From: Sulfurimonas sp.
Lineage (GTDB): Bacteria > Campylobacterota > Campylobacteria > Campylobacterales > Sulfurimonadaceae
Direction of reading: 5' to 3'
NCBI GenBank assembly: GCA_016744115.1
Contig: JADGEZ010000005.1
Span: 1 to 64,000 of the forward strand
Length of the DNA: 64,000 nucleotides
Below the pieces are notes generated by a model, which saw nothing but the letters and a program-made list of their open reading frames with translations, made no database searches and had not been told where the DNA came from. Each line of letters begins with the position of its first letter. Within the stretch, counting starts at the first letter, position 1. A program made the position numbers and the translations under genes. Below are positions 43,301 through 51,597 of the stretch, one piece after another.

Positions 43301-43444
43301 GTAGGAAGCGAAGTGATGCAACGCATAGCCGCCCCTATGATAGGAGGAGTTGTAAGTTCTGCTGTTTTAAGTCTTATCATTATTCCGATCTTGTATGATA
43401 GTTATGTTAAGTTTAGTGTTCCTAAACACAAGGCACTTAACTAA
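40319..43444 (+). CDS. cusA: Heavy-metal RND efflux pump (CusA-like)
   Basis: This 1041-aa protein has twelve spans and two large periplasmic loops. It matches the HME-RND family closely: LDAIPDLSPPQVIVQLNWAG near the start, the transmembrane proton-relay stretch GAMVDATIVMIENAHK, and EFMPPLNEQSVMYMPVTPYG in the periplasmic part. It uses the proton gradient to expel monovalent copper or silver; the Met-rich stretches favour Cu/Ag over Zn/Co/Ni. AAAGGA precedes the ATG. The gene ends 26 bases before the convergent radical SAM gene. Confidence 0.88.
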   Translation: MIEKIIDLSIKNRFLVLFLAVFLSFTSFWALKNTQLDAIPDLSPPQVIVQLNWAGQSPEIIEDQGTYPLVSEFLSIANIETVRGFSTYENALIYIIFKEGVDLYWARTRVLEQLASIQSSLPDNMEVSLGPDASGVGWVYEYALTSKTKNLAELRSLQDYYYKYALLGVDGVSEVASIGGFVPTYQVSVKNETLIRYNLSIQEVAATLKNNNNDTGGRIVIQNGYEWMVQAKGYVKNLDDIRALRVATKANTPVTIGDIARVELVPSVRRGMADLNGEGEVVGGIVMVRYGEDVYSTIKRIEKKMLDLKVEGVEVVETYNRLELIEKAVDTLKFTLIEESVIVIIIIALFLMHLRSSIIVVIILPLTIASTFLLMKFFGIDSNIMSLGGIAIAIGAMVDATIVMIENAHKTIIKTQKKKGNSLTKSERFDAIISSSKVVGRPIFFALSLVVVSFLPIFALSGQEGLLFTPLAYTKTFAMMAGAILSITLVPILMLYFVKGKILSEDKNPLNRFFIWIYTPIIVYGLKVKYLIIVAVILSLGYMYPLYEGLKWEFMPPLNEQSVMYMPVTPYGISVDQSKILTQKTDAIIKSFPEVDIVFGKGGRATSATDPAPLGMIETIITFKPKDEWREGMTHDKLMSELEDALQVPGLINSWTYPIRGRIDMLLSGIRTPIGIKLYGKDAQGLQKYAKEIESVLRKFGQTLSVFADQASAGYYLDIDINEESIARYSVTKNYLLEYVSSAIGGMKISTMYKGIERYPIALRFEEEERRSIDSIKDIMIKTKLGFVPLGTFAKIAYRESASVIKSEMASPVTFIYITPQIGVSATEYKQKAKKLLASVKLPAGYYIEWAGQSEYLDAAMAKIIWIIPAVLVLILILIYFALKELIPTLIVFLTLPFALLGGLMYIEILNFNMSIAVVVGFLALLGVAAETAIVMIVYLQEAVDEAKEKFKDSFGRKELRDAIYEGAVARVRPKLMTVFAILVGLLPIMFINGVGSEVMQRIAAPMIGGVVSSAVLSLIIIPILYDSYVKFSVPKHKALN

Positions 43445-43470
43445 GTATTATTGGCAATGGAGAGCATTTA

Positions 43471-44721
43471 TCATAGTAAAAACTCCATATCTAGTTTATT
43501 CGCATAAGAACTTAGCATTGCTCTCTCAAAATCATTGTTTGTGGAGTACTGGTAGCCAAATGTTTTTTCCCACATTTGATGTTCTTCCATGCAAAGATAA
43601 AAAAACACTTTTCTATGCCACGGTTTGAAACTTTGGTAAGCATGTCTAAACATCTCTATTTTTGTTGTATCAGGATAAGAAGTTTTTCCACTAGCATCTG
43701 CGTGAGGGATTTGTGTTATCTTTGTTCTAAACTCACGGTTACGAAGTTGTTTTATTACTGGTTTTATAAATGTGAGCGTACCAAAACTAATGAGGGCAAC
43801 TTCATCTGCAAGAAACTCATTTATGAGCTTGTCATATACTTCTTTGTATTGTGACAAATAGTTTTCATACTCTACTATAGGGTGAAAATGAAAACCGACT
43901 TTGACACCTTTGTCAGATAACTTTCTCGCTGCGGCTACTCTTTTGTTGAGTGATGCGGTTAGATGTTCTTCGTTGTCTATAATGGTTTGAGTATTAAGAG
44001 AGTAGGTGCAGATGATGTTTTTAGGTACATCATTTTCTAAAAAATACTTAATGTTATCTGATTTTGTTTTGAACTCTAAAATTACATTTGGATTTTCTTT
44101 TGCAAAACGAAACAAGGCATCTAAAATCCCCTCACGGTTTCCCCACATCAAAGAATCAGAACTCTGTCCTGTTCCTATGTGATAAGTTTTACCTTTATCT
44201 AGCTTGAGATTTAAAAGTTTATCTTTAAATCCACTATCAAAGGTGATGGTGTTTTGGTTATAAAAGCTTTGAATAGAACAGTAAGAACAGTCAAAACCAC
44301 AAGACTCAACTGCATCAAGGGTTAAAAGGTTACAGCAACGAGTTTTTTCTGATGCTACAGGACAAAGCCCTAAACCAAAGCCTTTTTTATCTTCTGTCGT
44401 AAAAGTATATTTTTGCTCTTTTGGAATGTTTTTGAGTTCAAAATTTTTATAAGAGTTTGGGCTATTACGAATATCTTCATAGGCTTTACGAAGACGAGTA
44501 AAGACAACTTTTTTTTGTTCATGATCTGGAAAAATTTCCATAATTCTTTTTTCATCCCACATACCAAGGTCTCTAGCCATATCTATAATTTGCTTTAGCT
44601 CTTGATGAGAAAATTTTAATTGTAAAGATTTTTCTTTTATGAACGATTGTTCATCATCTGGAAGTTTCTTATAAAAAGTATTTGAAGTTGCGGAGTTAAA
44701 TTTTTCTAGGTATTGATTCAT
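43471..44721 (-). CDS. Spore photoproduct lyase-like radical SAM protein
   Basis: This 416-aa protein has a radical SAM cluster motif CGFDCSYCSIQSFYNQ (C-x3-C-x2-C). An upstream cysteine region (LGLCPVASEKTRCCNLLTLD) and the downstream HFHPIVEYENYLSQY and KTSYPDTTKIEMF are typical of the spore photoproduct lyase family. True lyases repair the thymine dimer of spores by radical chemistry. This host should not form spores, so the substrate may be another DNA lesion or something else. It is a single-gene unit. Confidence 0.75.
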   Translation of the reverse strand: MNQYLEKFNSATSNTFYKKLPDDEQSFIKEKSLQLKFSHQELKQIIDMARDLGMWDEKRIMEIFPDHEQKKVVFTRLRKAYEDIRNSPNSYKNFELKNIPKEQKYTFTTEDKKGFGLGLCPVASEKTRCCNLLTLDAVESCGFDCSYCSIQSFYNQNTITFDSGFKDKLLNLKLDKGKTYHIGTGQSSDSLMWGNREGILDALFRFAKENPNVILEFKTKSDNIKYFLENDVPKNIICTYSLNTQTIIDNEEHLTASLNKRVAAARKLSDKGVKVGFHFHPIVEYENYLSQYKEVYDKLINEFLADEVALISFGTLTFIKPVIKQLRNREFRTKITQIPHADASGKTSYPDTTKIEMFRHAYQSFKPWHRKVFFYLCMEEHQMWEKTFGYQYSTNNDFERAMLSSYANKLDMEFLL

Positions 44722-44750
44722 ACCTAGAATTTTAGCAAAAAACTTTTAAT

Positions 44751-45668
44751 CTATTCACTTAGTTCTTGAAGTATCTCTATAATCATAATATGAGTCTCAC
44801 GAACTGCTGTAACAGTATCTTCATCATTTATATCAAGATCTTTAATCCAGTTATCAATAGATGGGAAAGCTATGTGCATATTTTCTTCATCTTTTTTCTT
44901 GTACATTACTAGAGAAAAAGGAGCGTAAGCACCAGCATCAGGATGATTTTTGGATACTGGAAATATTGCGTTAAATCTAATGATTGAATATGTGTCGAAA
45001 AAATCATAATCTTTATGTTTAAAACTATAAGATTTTGGTACTAAAAATCCAACTGGACTTAATTCACCCTCAAACTCTTCCTTAAATTCATCTTTTACAT
45101 CAGCATAACTTGCCCCATCTTCAAGCTCAAGTTTGATTGTAAATTCACTTCTTAGTTCTTTGTTTGTATTGGCAGAATGTTTTACAGAGATATATTTACC
45201 ATTTGGCAATGCTTTATGAAGTGCCTTATCAACCGCTTTTGAGTATGCAATCAAGTCTCGGTTTGTTACTGGAATATTCGTGATTCTAGACATTCCTGCT
45301 AAAGAGAGAGTTGCGATGTTGATAGTCCCCTGCTTACCTGAATAAATCGACATTGACAAAGGTGTAATCAAGCCAATACTAGGATATTTACTCATAAGTT
45401 TTGTGACTAACTTAGCATGAGTAAAAATCGCAAGATTGTACTTTTTATGATGAACTTTTGCGTATCTTTTTGAAAAGATTGAGTTCATGTCATTGTTCAC
45501 ATCAACATGAACGCCACTTTCATTAAAAGCTTTTTCTATAGTTTGAGCATTTATCTTAGCTTTTGGGTTACTAGAACTAAATACTTGAAGATTTTGCGAG
45601 GCATTTGCTAAACTTATATTTAAGCCTAGTAGCAAAAATAGAAACATTACTTTAAAAAAAATTTTCAC
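44751..45668 (-). CDS. Exported protein with two DUF302-like domains
   Basis: This 305-aa protein has a signal peptide (FFKVMFLFLLLGLNISLANA) and two halves that both look like DUF302 folds. The first is around residues 35-150, with KYNLAIFTHAKLVTKLMSKY. The second is around 175-300, with YDFFDTYSIIRFNAIFPV and FSLVMYKKKDEENMHIAFPS. DUF302 proteins occur beside metal and sulfur metabolism genes; the function is unknown. The start is GTG (45668) with AAGGA five bases before it. Confidence 0.7.
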   Translation of the reverse strand: MKIFFKVMFLFLLLGLNISLANASQNLQVFSSSNPKAKINAQTIEKAFNESGVHVDVNNDMNSIFSKRYAKVHHKKYNLAIFTHAKLVTKLMSKYPSIGLITPLSMSIYSGKQGTINIATLSLAGMSRITNIPVTNRDLIAYSKAVDKALHKALPNGKYISVKHSANTNKELRSEFTIKLELEDGASYADVKDEFKEEFEGELSPVGFLVPKSYSFKHKDYDFFDTYSIIRFNAIFPVSKNHPDAGAYAPFSLVMYKKKDEENMHIAFPSIDNWIKDLDINDEDTVTAVRETHIMIIEILQELSE

Positions 45669-45751
45669 TTGTATCCTTTAAATTTGTGTTTTGTATTTTA
45701 CACTATTTATGATAAATATACTTAGTCTTGTACTATAGAACAATTTAATTG

Positions 45752-46185
45752 TTAGGTAAATCCCATGAAAAATAAAACAAACCTTAATATATTTCTGCTC
45801 AAATAGTTCAGCTGTAAAATCATCTCTATGCTGGCAATTACGTTTAATATATGCCCTATTACTTAATGGTTTTACCTGTTGGAAGTACTTTCTTATTTTT
45901 ATTGGCATTTAAAAATAACTGATAAAGATTAACAGTGAAACTTCTTAAAATAGTTATTGAAAAAGGTTCTTTATGAGCTATGTGGTCATCTTCATCAGTA
46001 AGCATATCTAAATGATAGTGATATGTTTCTACTCTCCAGTGTTGCAGTATCTTTTGATGAAACTCTTTTGCTGTTGTCTTAAAATTAGCCATTAGACTTC
46101 TTTTGTTAGGAGTATAAGCAAGATCCCTCCCTATTTTAGAAATTATTGATTAAGATTTGTTTTATTTTTCATGGGATTTACCTAA
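45752..46185. mobile_element. Internally deleted insertion sequence with perfect 30-bp terminal inverted repeats
   Basis: TTAGGTAAATCCCATGAAAA (30 bases to 45781) is exactly inverted at 46156-46185. The enclosed 434 bases hold only the C-terminal part of a transposase. Past the 30 bases the inverted match continues with one mismatch (c/tCTTA). I see no clear target-site duplication. The intact arms suggest a recent or still mobilisable non-autonomous element. Confidence 0.8.
45790..46092 (-). pseudogene. Transposase C-terminal fragment, frameshifted
   Basis: The first frame (46092 downwards) reads LQHWRVETYHYHLDMLTDED ... SITILRSFTVNLYQLFLNAN, the 'HW-x-E ... D-x-ED' end of ISAs1/IS4-like DDE transposases with the final catalytic Glu. 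Near 45870-45905 the sense continues in another frame (KYFQQVKPLSNRAYIKRNCQ ... DDFTAELFEQKY), so a frameshift is present. The N-terminal two thirds, with the other catalytic residues, are missing. The family assignment is tentative. Confidence 0.7.
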
Positions 46186-46272
46186 TGACCAAGAATAAGT
46201 TATTTACCGTAGGCTATGCTTAAGTAAGTCTTTGTTACACTCACAGCAGTAAACTAAAACAAGGTTGCAGTT

Positions 46273-47319
46273 GTGGATTTCATAACTCTTTTTTTGAATG
46301 CTCTTGTTGAGCTTTCTCATTCTATGTCACCTTATATACTTTTTGGACTTCTTTTTGCAGGGATTTTACATGAGCTAATTCCTGAATCTATTGTGACAAA
46401 ACATCTTGGAAATGAAAATATTATATCTGTTATAAAATCAACCTTGTTTGGCATTCCTTTACCTGTGTGTTCTTGTGGGGTTATACCACTTGCTACAAGT
46501 ATCAAAAAAAGTGGGGCGAGTAAAGGGGCTACACTTTCTTTTTTAATCTCTACGCCTATCACTGGAGTTGATTCTATCTTAGTGACTTATGGGATGTTTG
46601 GCTGGATTTTTACGATTTATAGAGTTTTTACTTCTATGATAATCGCAACAGTTGCAGGAATATTAACAAACCTTTTAGACAAAGAAAAAGCAAAACCTGC
46701 TTTTAGTAGCTTTAAACCCGTTTCTTGTGGATTTGGGGTAAAAGCTCCAAAAGTAAAAAAACCTCAAGAAAAAAAGAAATTTTCAATCAAAAGAGTTTTT
46801 AGCTACTCTTTTGGAACACTCTTTAAAGATATTTCAAAATCTTTGTTTATTGGTTTAGTTTTAGGAGCTTTAATCACCATAGCCATTCCTCAAAACTTAA
46901 GTGAGCTTTTGATGGATAACTCATGGTTTTCTTATCTTCTAGCAATTGCAATTGCTGTGCCTATGTATGTTTGTGCAACTGCCTCACTTCCCATTGCAGC
47001 GGCTTTAATGATAGCAGGGGTAAGTCCTGGAGCAGCCTTTGTATTTTTAACAGCAGGTCCTGCTACCAATACTGTTACAATTGGGGTGGTTAAAACTATG
47101 CTTAGTAAGACTTCCCTTTATATTTATCTAGGTACTATTATTGTTGGTAGCATTATGTTTGGTTTAGGGCTTGATTATATTTTTAATATTAATGATATTG
47201 ATGCTAGTAAACTTGTCCATTTTCATGAAGAATTTGGATTGATTGAGATGATAAGTTCGAGTATTCTTTGGGTGTCTATCCTCTATTTTCTAGTAAAACC
47301 TTATTTGAAAAAAGCATAA
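46273..47319 (+). CDS. SO_0444-type Cu/Zn efflux permease (DUF318/ArsP-like)
   Basis: This 348-aa membrane protein has about eight to ten spans. The signature is FGIPLPVCSCGVIPLATSIK with a Cys-x-Cys pair, and its repeat later is VPMYVCATASLPIAAALMIA with AGPATNT. These permeases export copper, zinc or arsenicals. The cytoplasmic loop is rich in Lys and Pro (VKKPQEKKKF). The start is GTG (46273) with AAGG upstream. Its TAA is directly followed by the ATG of an ABC exporter, so the two are probably co-translated. Confidence 0.8.
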   Translation: MDFITLFLNALVELSHSMSPYILFGLLFAGILHELIPESIVTKHLGNENIISVIKSTLFGIPLPVCSCGVIPLATSIKKSGASKGATLSFLISTPITGVDSILVTYGMFGWIFTIYRVFTSMIIATVAGILTNLLDKEKAKPAFSSFKPVSCGFGVKAPKVKKPQEKKKFSIKRVFSYSFGTLFKDISKSLFIGLVLGALITIAIPQNLSELLMDNSWFSYLLAIAIAVPMYVCATASLPIAAALMIAGVSPGAAFVFLTAGPATNTVTIGVVKTMLSKTSLYIYLGTIIVGSIMFGLGLDYIFNINDIDASKLVHFHEEFGLIEMISSSILWVSILYFLVKPYLKKA

Positions 47320-49089
47320 ATGATTAAAAATGAGATAAGTCTTAAAACTATTTTTTCTTTAGTCTTAGATAAAAAGCCGTCCCTTGTTTATGGTCAATTC
47401 ATTACACTTTTAGCTGTTTTGATTTCTGTGCCAATTCCTCTTATCCTTCCTATGATGGTTGATGAGGTATTGCTTGAAAAACCTGCTAATTTTGTGCAAA
47501 CTATTAACTTTTTTATTGGCGAGACAAATGCTTTTGTTTATGTACTTATTGTTACCTTTGCGGTGATTTTTTTGCGAGTTTTTTACTATATTTTAAGTGC
47601 AGTAATTACAAAAATCTTTACTAAAATATCAAAATATGTAACCTTTATGATTCGTAAAAGACTCATAGAACATCTTCAAATTACCTCTATGAATGAGTAT
47701 GAAACATTAGGCTCAGGAGCAATAACTTCAAACCTTATAACAGATGTCAATACCTTTGATGCTTTTATCATCAACACAATCTCAAAATTATTTTCGGCAA
47801 TACTTACACTTATAGCGGTTAGTATTGTTATGCTTATGCTCGATCCCATTTTAGGTTTAATGATTTTGATTATTCAGCCATTAAATGTATTTATGTCTAA
47901 AAGAATGTCAAAAGTTGTGGGAGAATTGAAAAAAAATGAAAATGATGCCATTGAAAAGTTTCAAAATAGTGTGGGCGAAACATTGGAGCTTTATGGACAA
48001 ATCAAAGCTTCTAATAAAGAGGAGTATTTTTTTTCTGATGCAATAAATCGTGCCAAACAAATTCAAACAAGTTCAAATGAGTTTAATTTTAAAAGTGTTA
48101 TTTATGAAAAACTCTCTAATACCATCTCCTTGTCTATGTTTGAAATTCTTCGTGCATCAGGCTTTTTACTCGTAGTCTATAGTGATTTAAGTATAGGTAT
48201 GATGTTTGCGATGTTTGGATACATCTGGTTCATTATGACTCCTGTGGCTGAAATACTCTCCATCCAGTATAGCTACGCTTCTGCCATGGGTGCGTTAGGA
48301 AGAATTAACAAGATTTTAGCCCTAAAAACAGAAACAACAGGCTCAAATATCATAGATTCAAATAAGCTAGATATTGGTGTAAAAAATCTTGATTTTTCTT
48401 ATTCAAATGATAAGAAGATTCTTAAAAATATCTCACTTAACATAAAACATGGAAGCAAAATAGCTCTTATTGGAGCGAGTGGAAGCGGAAAAACTACACT
48501 AGCACAAGTGCTTTCAGGATTTTACGAAAAAAAATCTGGAGAACTAAAATACAATGGCGAGGTTATTGAAAATATTGCTAAAAAATCTTTAAGAGAGAAA
48601 ATATTTTTAGTGCTTCAAATGCCCATCCTTTTTAATGCTAGCTTAGCTTTTAACATAAGCATGGGAGATGACAAGATCACCGATAAACAGATTAAAGAAG
48701 CACTAGACATAGCCCAACTAAGCGAGATGATAAACGAGATGCAAGACGGCTTACAAACCATAGTAGGACATCATGGTGTAAGACTCTCAGGTGGACAAAG
48801 ACAGCGTTTAAGCATAGCTAGAATGGTAATAGCAAACCCAAGTGTAGTTATCTTTGATGAATCAACATCAGCCCTTGATGTGCACACAGAAGCCAGTTTA
48901 CAAACAGCACTTATCCCAATCTTAAGAGACAAAACACTCATAACCATAGCCCATCGTTTAAGTACAGTAAAAAATGCTGATACCATTTATGTTTTAGATA
49001 ATGGTTCTATAGTCGAGCATGGAACACACGAAGAACTAGAAGTTAAAGAGGGTCACTATAAGGAGTTTGTTAAAAATCAGTTACTTTAA
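47320..49089 (+). CDS. ABC exporter half-transporter (membrane plus ATPase)
   Basis: This 589-aa protein has six membrane spans (about 20-310) fused to an ATPase with Walker A GASGSGKTT, signature VRLSGGQRQRLS, Walker B VVIFDESTSALD and H-loop IAHRL. It works as a homo- or heterodimer, exporting lipids, peptides or metal conjugates; the substrate cannot be read from the sequence. The gene abuts the Cu/Zn permease gene without a gap, which hints at a role in metal or thiol-metal export. Confidence 0.85.
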   Translation: MIKNEISLKTIFSLVLDKKPSLVYGQFITLLAVLISVPIPLILPMMVDEVLLEKPANFVQTINFFIGETNAFVYVLIVTFAVIFLRVFYYILSAVITKIFTKISKYVTFMIRKRLIEHLQITSMNEYETLGSGAITSNLITDVNTFDAFIINTISKLFSAILTLIAVSIVMLMLDPILGLMILIIQPLNVFMSKRMSKVVGELKKNENDAIEKFQNSVGETLELYGQIKASNKEEYFFSDAINRAKQIQTSSNEFNFKSVIYEKLSNTISLSMFEILRASGFLLVVYSDLSIGMMFAMFGYIWFIMTPVAEILSIQYSYASAMGALGRINKILALKTETTGSNIIDSNKLDIGVKNLDFSYSNDKKILKNISLNIKHGSKIALIGASGSGKTTLAQVLSGFYEKKSGELKYNGEVIENIAKKSLREKIFLVLQMPILFNASLAFNISMGDDKITDKQIKEALDIAQLSEMINEMQDGLQTIVGHHGVRLSGGQRQRLSIARMVIANPSVVIFDESTSALDVHTEASLQTALIPILRDKTLITIAHRLSTVKNADTIYVLDNGSIVEHGTHEELEVKEGHYKEFVKNQLL

Positions 49090-49226
49090 AAGTTGCCTTT
49101 AAATGCTTGCTTTAAGATGGATGGAAAGTTCTCTTGAGCATGATGATGTGTAAATTATTTAGATAGGTATGAAAAAATGAAAATCCAACTGTAGGTAAGT
49201 AAAGATAAAGCAAGGGTTTAGTAGAG

Positions 49227-49257
49227 ATGACATTATACAAGGGAAATATGCTACAAT
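49227..49257 (+). promoter_or_regulatory. Predicted promoter of the ABC-F gene
   Basis: ATGACA (49227-49232, five of six to TTGACA) and TACAAT (49252-49257) are 19 bases apart, about 46 bases before the start. The remaining gap 49090-49226 shows nothing recognisable. Confidence 0.4.
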
Positions 49258-49303
49258 GTAGTAAAGTATCTATTCTTAAATATTCCACAATTAAAAGGCA
49301 ATT

Positions 49304-51136
49304 ATGATACAACTATCTAATATCTCTAAAACTTTTTCTTCTCAAGAACTTTTTTCTAAGCTTAACTTTAAGCTCAATTCTGGCAATAGAGTAGGTCTTG
49401 TTGGTAGGAATGGAAGTGGAAAATCAACTCTTTTTAAACTAATATTAGGGGAGTTAAGTGCTGATGAGGGTGATATTATTATCCCTAAAAACTATAAGAT
49501 AGCTACACTTAAACAGCATCTTACATTTAGTGAAAAAACCCTTCGTAAAGAATCCTCTTTAGCCTTAGAAAAAGAGATGAAATACGATACTTATAGGGTT
49601 GAAAAAATTCTCTTTGGTCTTGGATTTGTTCAAGAGGATTTAGAAAAAGATCCTCTCTCCTTTTCTGGTGGTTTTCAGATTCGTATCAACTTAGCAAAAC
49701 TTCTCGTAACCGAGCCAAATTTACTGCTCTTAGATGAACCTACGAACTACCTTGATATTGTTTCTTTGCGTTGGTTAAAAACATTTCTACGGAGTTTTGA
49801 GGGCGAGCTTATTTTAATAACTCATGATAGAGACTTTATGGATGGAGTTTGTACACACACTATGGGGATTGTGCGTAAAAAACTAGAAATTATTCAAGGA
49901 GATACCCAGAAGTTTTATAAACAAGTCTTAGCAAATGATGAGCTTCATGCTAAACATAAAGTGGCTCAAGATAAAAAAGTAAAAGAACTCGAAGAGTTTA
50001 TCGCAAAAAACAAGGCTCGTGCCTCAACAGCATCTCTGGCTCAATCAAAGGTAAAACAGCTAGAAAAGATGGATAAACTCGATGACTTAGGTTTTGATAA
50101 TGACTTAGAGTTTAACTTTAATTATAAAGAGATACCTGCAAAAGTTTTACTTGATGTCAAAGAATTGAGCTTTGGCTATAAGCCTGAAAATGTCTTATTT
50201 AAAAATATCACATTTACACTTGAAAAAGGGGAATGTCTAGGTATCATCGGGAAAAATGGAAAAGGAAAATCAACACTTTTAAATACTATCGCTAAAGAAT
50301 TAAAACAGCTTAGCGGAGAAGTAGCGTATCATGGAAGTACCTCATTCGCTCACTTTGGACAAACGAATATCGCACACCTTAGTGATAAAAATACAGTCAT
50401 GGATGAGGTCTATGTAGGAAACCCTAAGCTATCGGAATCTCAAGTAAGAAGTATTTGTGGTGCTATGATGTTTAGCGGTGATGAGGCAAAGAAAAAAATA
50501 TCTCTTTTATCTGGTGGTGAAAAATCACGAGTGATGCTAGGTCAAATTTTAGCAAGAGATGTAAACTTACTTTTTTTAGATGAGCCAACTAATCATCTTG
50601 ATATGAAGAGTATTGAAGCACTGACTCTTGCAATTAAGAATTTTAAAGGTTGTGTTATTATCGTAACGCACTCCGAGGAGTTACTTCGCCGTGTTTGTGA
50701 TAGGCTAATAATATTTGCAAAAAATACTGCTGAGTATTTCGATGGTGGCTATGATGAGTTTTTAAATAAAATAGGTTGGCAAGAGGATGAGGCTGAGGAG
50801 AAAATTAAAGTAGCTCCAAAATCAAACAATAAAGAAAACAAAAAACTCAAAGCTGATCTTGTGAGGCAAAGAAATAAAATCACTGCACCTTTAAAGAAAA
50901 AAATTCAAAAATTAGAGCTAAAAATAATGGAGCTTGAAGAGAAACTAGAAGCAGACCATCAAGAACTTATAAAAGCTTCAAATAAAGGAGACTCTGCATC
51001 ACTCATGGAAATCTCAAAATTAGTTTCAGATGAAGAAAAACAAGTTGAAAAACTCTTTGAAGAGTTTGAAGAGTTTTCTATAGAACTTGAAGTTATTGAT
51101 GAAGACTACGCCAAAAAAATAGAGGAAGTATCATGA
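49304..51136 (+). CDS. ABC-F family ATPase (Uup/YheS-like)
   Basis: This 610-aa soluble protein has two ATPase domains: GRNGSGKSTLF with LSFSGGFQIRINLA and LLLLDEPTNYLD, then GKNGKGKSTLL with LLSGGEKSRVML and LFLDEPTNHLD. A charged linker (FIAKNKARASTASLAQSKVK) lies between them. A C-terminal coiled coil (about 510-610) is of the Uup/YheS kind. ABC-F proteins act on the ribosome, resolving stalled complexes. AAAGGC precedes the ATG, and the gene overlaps the acetyltransferase gene by four bases. Confidence 0.88.
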   Translation: MIQLSNISKTFSSQELFSKLNFKLNSGNRVGLVGRNGSGKSTLFKLILGELSADEGDIIIPKNYKIATLKQHLTFSEKTLRKESSLALEKEMKYDTYRVEKILFGLGFVQEDLEKDPLSFSGGFQIRINLAKLLVTEPNLLLLDEPTNYLDIVSLRWLKTFLRSFEGELILITHDRDFMDGVCTHTMGIVRKKLEIIQGDTQKFYKQVLANDELHAKHKVAQDKKVKELEEFIAKNKARASTASLAQSKVKQLEKMDKLDDLGFDNDLEFNFNYKEIPAKVLLDVKELSFGYKPENVLFKNITFTLEKGECLGIIGKNGKGKSTLLNTIAKELKQLSGEVAYHGSTSFAHFGQTNIAHLSDKNTVMDEVYVGNPKLSESQVRSICGAMMFSGDEAKKKISLLSGGEKSRVMLGQILARDVNLLFLDEPTNHLDMKSIEALTLAIKNFKGCVIIVTHSEELLRRVCDRLIIFAKNTAEYFDGGYDEFLNKIGWQEDEAEEKIKVAPKSNNKENKKLKADLVRQRNKITAPLKKKIQKLELKIMELEEKLEADHQELIKASNKGDSASLMEISKLVSDEEKQVEKLFEEFEEFSIELEVIDEDYAKKIEEVS

Positions 51137-51597
51137 GTAAAGACTTGTATTTTTTACGCTCATCAGAACAAAAGATTTTAAAAGACATGCTTAAATTTGC
51201 ATATCCATCTAATTCTCTAGATTTGAAAAAACATTCAGAATTTTATGGACTAAAATCTACTGACTTAGGTTTATATGCCTTAGTAGATAATGAAATTGCA
51301 GGAGCTATTTGGCTTAGAAAATATGAAAATGATGAGATTCCTATGATGAGTGTAGCCATTGTTCCAAAATACAAAGGAGAGGGGATAGGTTCTTATATGA
51401 TGAAACAGTTTTTGCAAGAGGCAGGAGCTTTATACGATAAGGTTACTATAGATATATCTCATAAACAAAAATCTATAAAATTTTATGAAAAATTTGGTTT
51501 TTACAAAATAAATGATTTTGTGCTTGCGAAAAAACTAGAAAAAAAAGAAGTTATTCGTCCTAATGATGCTTATGACGCATCAAAATGGATGGATTAA
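51133..51597 (+). CDS. GNAT-family N-acetyltransferase
   Basis: This 154-aa protein has the GNAT core. The acetyl-CoA motif is VPKYKGEGIGSYMMKQFL (the Q/R-x-x-G-x-G/A type), followed by the C-terminal KSIKFYEKFGFYKINDF. The target is unknown; ribosomal proteins, antibiotics or metabolites are all possible. It overlaps the ABC-F gene (ATGA) and converges on the diguanylate cyclase gene with a four-base overlap. Confidence 0.8.
   Translation: MSKDLYFLRSSEQKILKDMLKFAYPSNSLDLKKHSEFYGLKSTDLGLYALVDNEIAGAIWLRKYENDEIPMMSVAIVPKYKGEGIGSYMMKQFLQEAGALYDKVTIDISHKQKSIKFYEKFGFYKINDFVLAKKLEKKEVIRPNDAYDASKWMD

Noticed and set aside
43395-43854. Plus-strand frames of 77 and 92 residues after cusA
   Set aside because: They lie antisense to the radical SAM gene, which has a clear family identity.
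49112-49312. 66-aa minus-strand frame between the ABC exporter and ABC-F genes
   Set aside because: It overlaps the predicted ABC-F promoter and start, has no ribosome site and no recognisable features.
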